Shown piece by piece: positions 6,453-8,763 of a DNA stretch of 8,763 bases. The position numbers were made by a program, and so were the translations under genes. How positions within the stretch are numbered: the first letter of the stretch is position 1; every line of letters begins with the position of its first letter. Origin of the DNA: Thermotoga sp. (lineage in GTDB: Bacteria > Thermotogota > Thermotogae > B21-G9); contig QNAU01000046.1 of assembly GCA_003641545.1 (NCBI GenBank), positions 1 to 8,763 on the forward strand, in the 5' to 3' direction. The notes below the pieces were generated by a model, which saw only the letters and a program-made list of their open reading frames with translations, made no database searches and had not been told where the DNA came from.

Positions 6453-7463
6453 TCATCTCCTGATCCTTGGATCGAGTTTCACGTATAAAAGTTCCGCTAT
6501 GAAATTTGCAAGAACGACCGAGACGGTTATTATCAAGAAGACACCCTGCATCACCGTGTAATCCCTCGAGTTTATGCTCTGAGCGAGAAGCCATCCCATA
6601 CCCTTGTAGACGAATATGTTCTCTATTATTACCGATCCACCGAATATGAAACCTATGGATATCGCGAGGCTGGTCATCAATGGAAGCATAGCATTCTTAC
6701 CAACGTATTTGAAGGTTATCGTTCTGTCCTTCAATCCTCTCGCCCTCGCAACCGTTATGTAATCCTCCCCAAGGACGTTCAAAGTGTTTCCCTTCATGCT
6801 CAACATCCATCCACCGACCGTGCTTATGACATAGGTTGTTATCGGAACTGCGGCATGTGCAAGTGCATCGAGAAAGAACTTCAGGTTGAATCCAGGTTTT
6901 ACACCTGGAGATATGGATCCTCTCATGTAAGAGAGTGGGACTATCTTGAGTTGAACCCCCAGAAGGACGATGAGAAGAAGACCTATAAGATAACTCGGGA
7001 TGGCACTCACTATGGATGCGAAGGTGGTCATACAGTGATCAAGGATACCACCTCTTCTGTAAGCCATCATCATTCCGAGTGATATGCCGAGGAAAAAGCT
7101 TATTATTAGCGATGCACCGACACTGAAAATGGTCCACGGTATGAAACCGGATATCATCTCGGCAACCGGAATGTTGGAGGAGAGTATCGACTTTCCGAGA
7201 TCCCCCCTAAGGAGATTCTTCAAATAAATCAAATACTGTTTCCACAAAGGAGTATCGAGATCGATGGAAAACAAAGAAGATGCCATGTTCCTGGCATCTT
7301 CGTAGGACATCGAATAGTTGCTCATGAGGTTCTCAATGTATATCTCCACAGGGTTCGAAGGCATGAACCTTATGAGAAAGAAGGTGAATGTGACAACAAC
7401 GTAGATGACGAATATCATTCTCAAAAATCTTTTGAAAAGGTAATGTGTGAATATTTTCCTCAT
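6453..7463 (-). CDS. Opp/Dpp-type ABC transporter permease (DppB/OppB-like), first gene of operon
   Basis: The partner membrane subunit, and the promoter-proximal gene of the operon. It has 336 residues, typical for DppB. Features are helix 1 at about 13-33 ending in IRFMPSNPVE (31-40), a long external region with LLRGDLGKS (84-92), helices near 108-134, 145-170, 203-223, 262-284 and 303-328, the coupling loop GEDYITVARARGLKDRTI (232-249), and the usual C-terminal LDPRIRR. ATG 7463-7461 is the first possible start: an in-frame TAA lies two codons upstream. AAGGAGGT (7483-7476) is 12 bases away, a longer spacer than at the other genes here. The leader starts near 7537 if the predicted promoter is right. 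Confidence 0.95.
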   Translation of the reverse strand: MRKIFTHYLFKRFLRMIFVIYVVVTFTFFLIRFMPSNPVEIYIENLMSNYSMSYEDARNMASSLFSIDLDTPLWKQYLIYLKNLLRGDLGKSILSSNIPVAEMISGFIPWTIFSVGASLIISFFLGISLGMMMAYRRGGILDHCMTTFASIVSAIPSYLIGLLLIVLLGVQLKIVPLSYMRGSISPGVKPGFNLKFFLDALAHAAVPITTYVISTVGGWMLSMKGNTLNVLGEDYITVARARGLKDRTITFKYVGKNAMLPLMTSLAISIGFIFGGSVIIENIFVYKGMGWLLAQSINSRDYTVMQGVFLIITVSVVLANFIAELLYVKLDPRIRR

Positions 7464-7506
7464 GCCTTAAGATTTACCTCCTTGGAACGTCAGACTTATT
7501 TTATCA

Positions 7507-7520
7507 TAACTTTGAAGTTA
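7507..7520. promoter_or_regulatory. Candidate operator palindrome in the transporter leader
   Basis: TAACTT (7507-7512) and AAGTTA (7515-7520) form an inverted repeat around a two-base centre. It lies about 18-31 bases downstream of the predicted minus-strand transcription start, where a bound repressor would block the transporter operon. No regulator gene is in the window, so the cognate protein is unknown. The region is AT-rich, so some short palindromes are expected by chance. Confidence 0.4.
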
Positions 7521-7543
7521 ATGAAAATGGAAATATTCAAACT

Positions 7544-7549
7544 ATTATA
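7544..7549 (-). promoter_or_regulatory. Predicted -10 box for the Opp-type transporter operon
   Basis: The minus strand reads a perfect TATAAT at 7549-7544, giving a start near 7537 and a leader of about 74 bases before the permease B gene. No clear -35 hexamer is seen at 17 bases. The upstream side is an A-tract (7573-7551 as read on the minus strand) that could act as an UP element. Confidence 0.55.
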
Positions 7550-7581
7550 TCTATTTTTATTTTTTTATTTTTTACAATTTG

Positions 7582-7590
7582 TGATATAAT
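7582..7590 (+). promoter_or_regulatory. Predicted extended -10 promoter for the flavodiiron protein gene
   Basis: TGATATAAT at 7582-7590 matches the extended -10 consensus TGnTATAAT exactly, which can compensate for a poor -35. The expected start is near 7597, about 50 bases before the ATG at 7648. A T-rich stretch precedes it. TTTACA at 7571-7576 is only 8 bases away and cannot be its -35. Confidence 0.65.
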
Positions 7591-7647
7591 ACACTTGTGG
7601 GAGTGGAACATCAAAAGACATGTTTGAGGAAATGGAGGAGTGAGGAG

Positions 7648-8763
7648 ATGGCTGTTAGAAAGATTGTGGAAGATGTTTATGAAGTTGGAGCGATTGATTG
7701 GGATAGGAAGATATTCGATGAGTTGATACCTCTACCTGATGGAACAAGTTACAATTCGTATGTGGTATTTGGGAAGGATAAAACGGCACTGATAGACACT
7801 GTGGATCCTTCCAAGGAAGAGATTCTTTTGAATAACCTGAGAAAACTCAAAGTTGGCAGGATAGATTACGTAATCTCGAACCATGCGGAGCAGGATCATT
7901 CGGGGACTATACCGAGAATTTTAGAGATGTATCCAAAAGCCAAGGTTGTGACGAACAAGAAAGCCAAGCAGTTTTTGATGGATCTTCTACACATACCGGA
8001 TGAAAAGTTCATCATTGTGGAAGAAGGAGAGAAACTGGCTCTTGGTGGGAAAACGTTGGAGTTTTACATGACGCCGTGGGTTCATTGGCCCGAAACGATG
8101 GTAACGTATTTATCTGAAGATAGAATCGTTTTCACGTGTGATTTCTTCGGATCCCATCTTGCCACGAGTGAATTGATGGTGAGGGAAGATATGAGAGTGT
8201 ACGAAGCGGCAAAGAGATACTACGCTGAGATAATGATGCCATTTAGGGTTGCCATAAGAAAGAATGTGGGAAAGATAAAAATGTTGAATCCAAAGATCAT
8301 AGCCCCAAGTCATGGACCAATCTACGAGAAACCTGAATTCATAATCAAGGCATATGAAGAATGGATATCGGATGATGTGAAGAATTTGGTTGTTATCATA
8401 TACGTCTCGATGCATGGAAGCACCGAGAAGATGGTTTCCTACATGGCTGATCTTCTCATGGAAAGAGGTGTGGAAGTTAGGTTGTTCAACCTTCCAAAAT
8501 CCGACATAGGTGAATATGCGATATCCTTGGTTGACACTGCAACTTTGATAATAGCATCACCAATCGTTCTTGGAGGCTTACATCCTGTCGCTTCCTTTGG
8601 AGTTTCTTTGGTTGGAAAGTTAAGGCCGAAGTTGAAGAATGTCGCGATAATCGGATCATACGGTTGGGGTGGAAGAATGGTGGATGAAGTGAAAGAGGCT
8701 TTAAGCAACTTCAAGGTGAAGATATTTGATCCTGTGATCATAAAGGGGCTACCGAGAGATAAC
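7648..8763 (+). CDS. fprA: Flavodiiron protein, FprA family (C-terminus cut by window end)
   Basis: A cytoplasmic enzyme that reduces O2 to water and/or NO to N2O, protecting anaerobes. There are 372 codons in the window; family members are usually about 395-410 residues, so only the last few dozen are missing. The N-terminal metallo-beta-lactamase-like domain (about 1-245) has the complete diiron ligand set His79, Glu81, Asp83 (with His84), His146, Asp165, His222. D-x62-H and H-x18-D spacings match the family. The flavodoxin domain (about 246 on) has the FMN phosphate loop SMHGSTEK (254-261), SPIVLGG (304-310) and GSYGWGG (336-342). No rubredoxin or flavin reductase fusion is visible, so electrons must come from a separate donor. 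The start follows GGAGG (7634-7638) by 9 bases. It is divergent from the transporter operon and probably functionally unrelated. Confidence 0.96.
   Translation, partial: MAVRKIVEDVYEVGAIDWDRKIFDELIPLPDGTSYNSYVVFGKDKTALIDTVDPSKEEILLNNLRKLKVGRIDYVISNHAEQDHSGTIPRILEMYPKAKVVTNKKAKQFLMDLLHIPDEKFIIVEEGEKLALGGKTLEFYMTPWVHWPETMVTYLSEDRIVFTCDFFGSHLATSELMVREDMRVYEAAKRYYAEIMMPFRVAIRKNVGKIKMLNPKIIAPSHGPIYEKPEFIIKAYEEWISDDVKNLVVIIYVSMHGSTEKMVSYMADLLMERGVEVRLFNLPKSDIGEYAISLVDTATLIIASPIVLGGLHPVASFGVSLVGKLRPKLKNVAIIGSYGWGGRMVDEVKEALSNFKVKIFDPVIIKGLPRDN

Larger units (their letters stand above)
7543..7591. repeat. 9-base inverted repeat pairing the two divergent -10 boxes
   Basis: TATTATATC (7543-7551) and GATATAATA (7583-7591) are exact reverse complements, centred at 7567. 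Each arm contains the TATAAT of one divergent promoter. A T-rich tract lies between them. Confidence 0.6.

Noticed and set aside
7571..7576. TTTACA as -35 for the flavodiiron promoter
   Set aside because: It is only 8 bases from the -10 box; about 17 are needed.
7607..7624. AACAT/ATGTT inverted repeat in the flavodiiron leader
   Set aside because: Five-base arms with an 8-base spacer are expected by chance in AT-rich leaders.
7620..7643. Seven-codon frame (MFEEMEE) ending 4 bases before the flavodiiron start
   Set aside because: It has no ribosome site of its own and is formed by the purine-rich Shine-Dalgarno region of the real gene, so it is a chance frame.
8110..8741. Two minus-strand open frames of about 100 codons
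   Set aside because: They are antisense to the flavodiiron coding sequence, including conserved iron-ligand and flavodoxin regions.
1..8763. CRISPR arrays, mobile elements, tRNA or other RNA genes, toxin-antitoxin or defence genes
   Set aside because: I saw no spaced direct repeats, transposase or integrase motifs, or tRNA-like cloverleaf. All long real frames are accounted for by transport and flavodiiron genes.

Overview
The window looks like a piece of a thermophilic bacterial chromosome, most likely from the phylum Thermotogota. This is inferred from style and not from a database match. The signs are strong GGAGG ribosome sites at nearly every start, gene junctions of 1-16 bases or short overlaps, Lys/Glu/Ile-rich proteins, Opp-type transporters of the kind these bacteria use for oligosaccharides, and substrate-binding proteins with signal peptides but no lipobox cysteine. 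The gene content is ordinary for that group. I see no CRISPR array, insertion sequence, tRNA, rRNA or phage gene.

Minus strand, 7463 down to 1662: one compact operon for an Opp/Dpp-family ABC importer. In transcription order it holds permease B (7463-6453), permease C (6448-5594), ATPase D (5592-4612), ATPase F (4615-3614, ATGA overlap with D), a small AT-rich two-helix membrane protein of unknown function (about 3612-3421) and a family 5 solute-binding protein (3404-1662). A strong hairpin with a T-run follows (1652-1626). The binding protein comes last, and a candidate internal promoter lies just ahead of it inside the small gene.

Minus strand, 1580 down to 1: the start of a second importer of the carbohydrate (CUT1/MalFGK-like) class. 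It has a family 1 sugar-binding protein (1580-288, probable TTG start), a second hairpin with a short T-run (257-231), and the first 69 codons of a MalF-like permease that leaves the window at base 1. No convincing promoter is visible ahead of the sugar-binding protein, so read-through from the first operon is possible.

Plus strand, 7648 to the window end: a flavodiiron protein (FprA family, O2 and/or NO reductase), complete except for its last few dozen codons. It is transcribed divergently from the transporter operon. The intergenic region 7464-7647 is very AT-rich and carries two back-to-back -10 boxes that form a 9-base inverted repeat, plus a 14-base near-palindrome in the transporter leader that could be an operator.

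Together, the transporter genes look like a two-importer uptake locus whose ligands cannot be fixed from this window (oligosaccharides are the best guess), next to an oxygen-defence gene typical of anaerobes.
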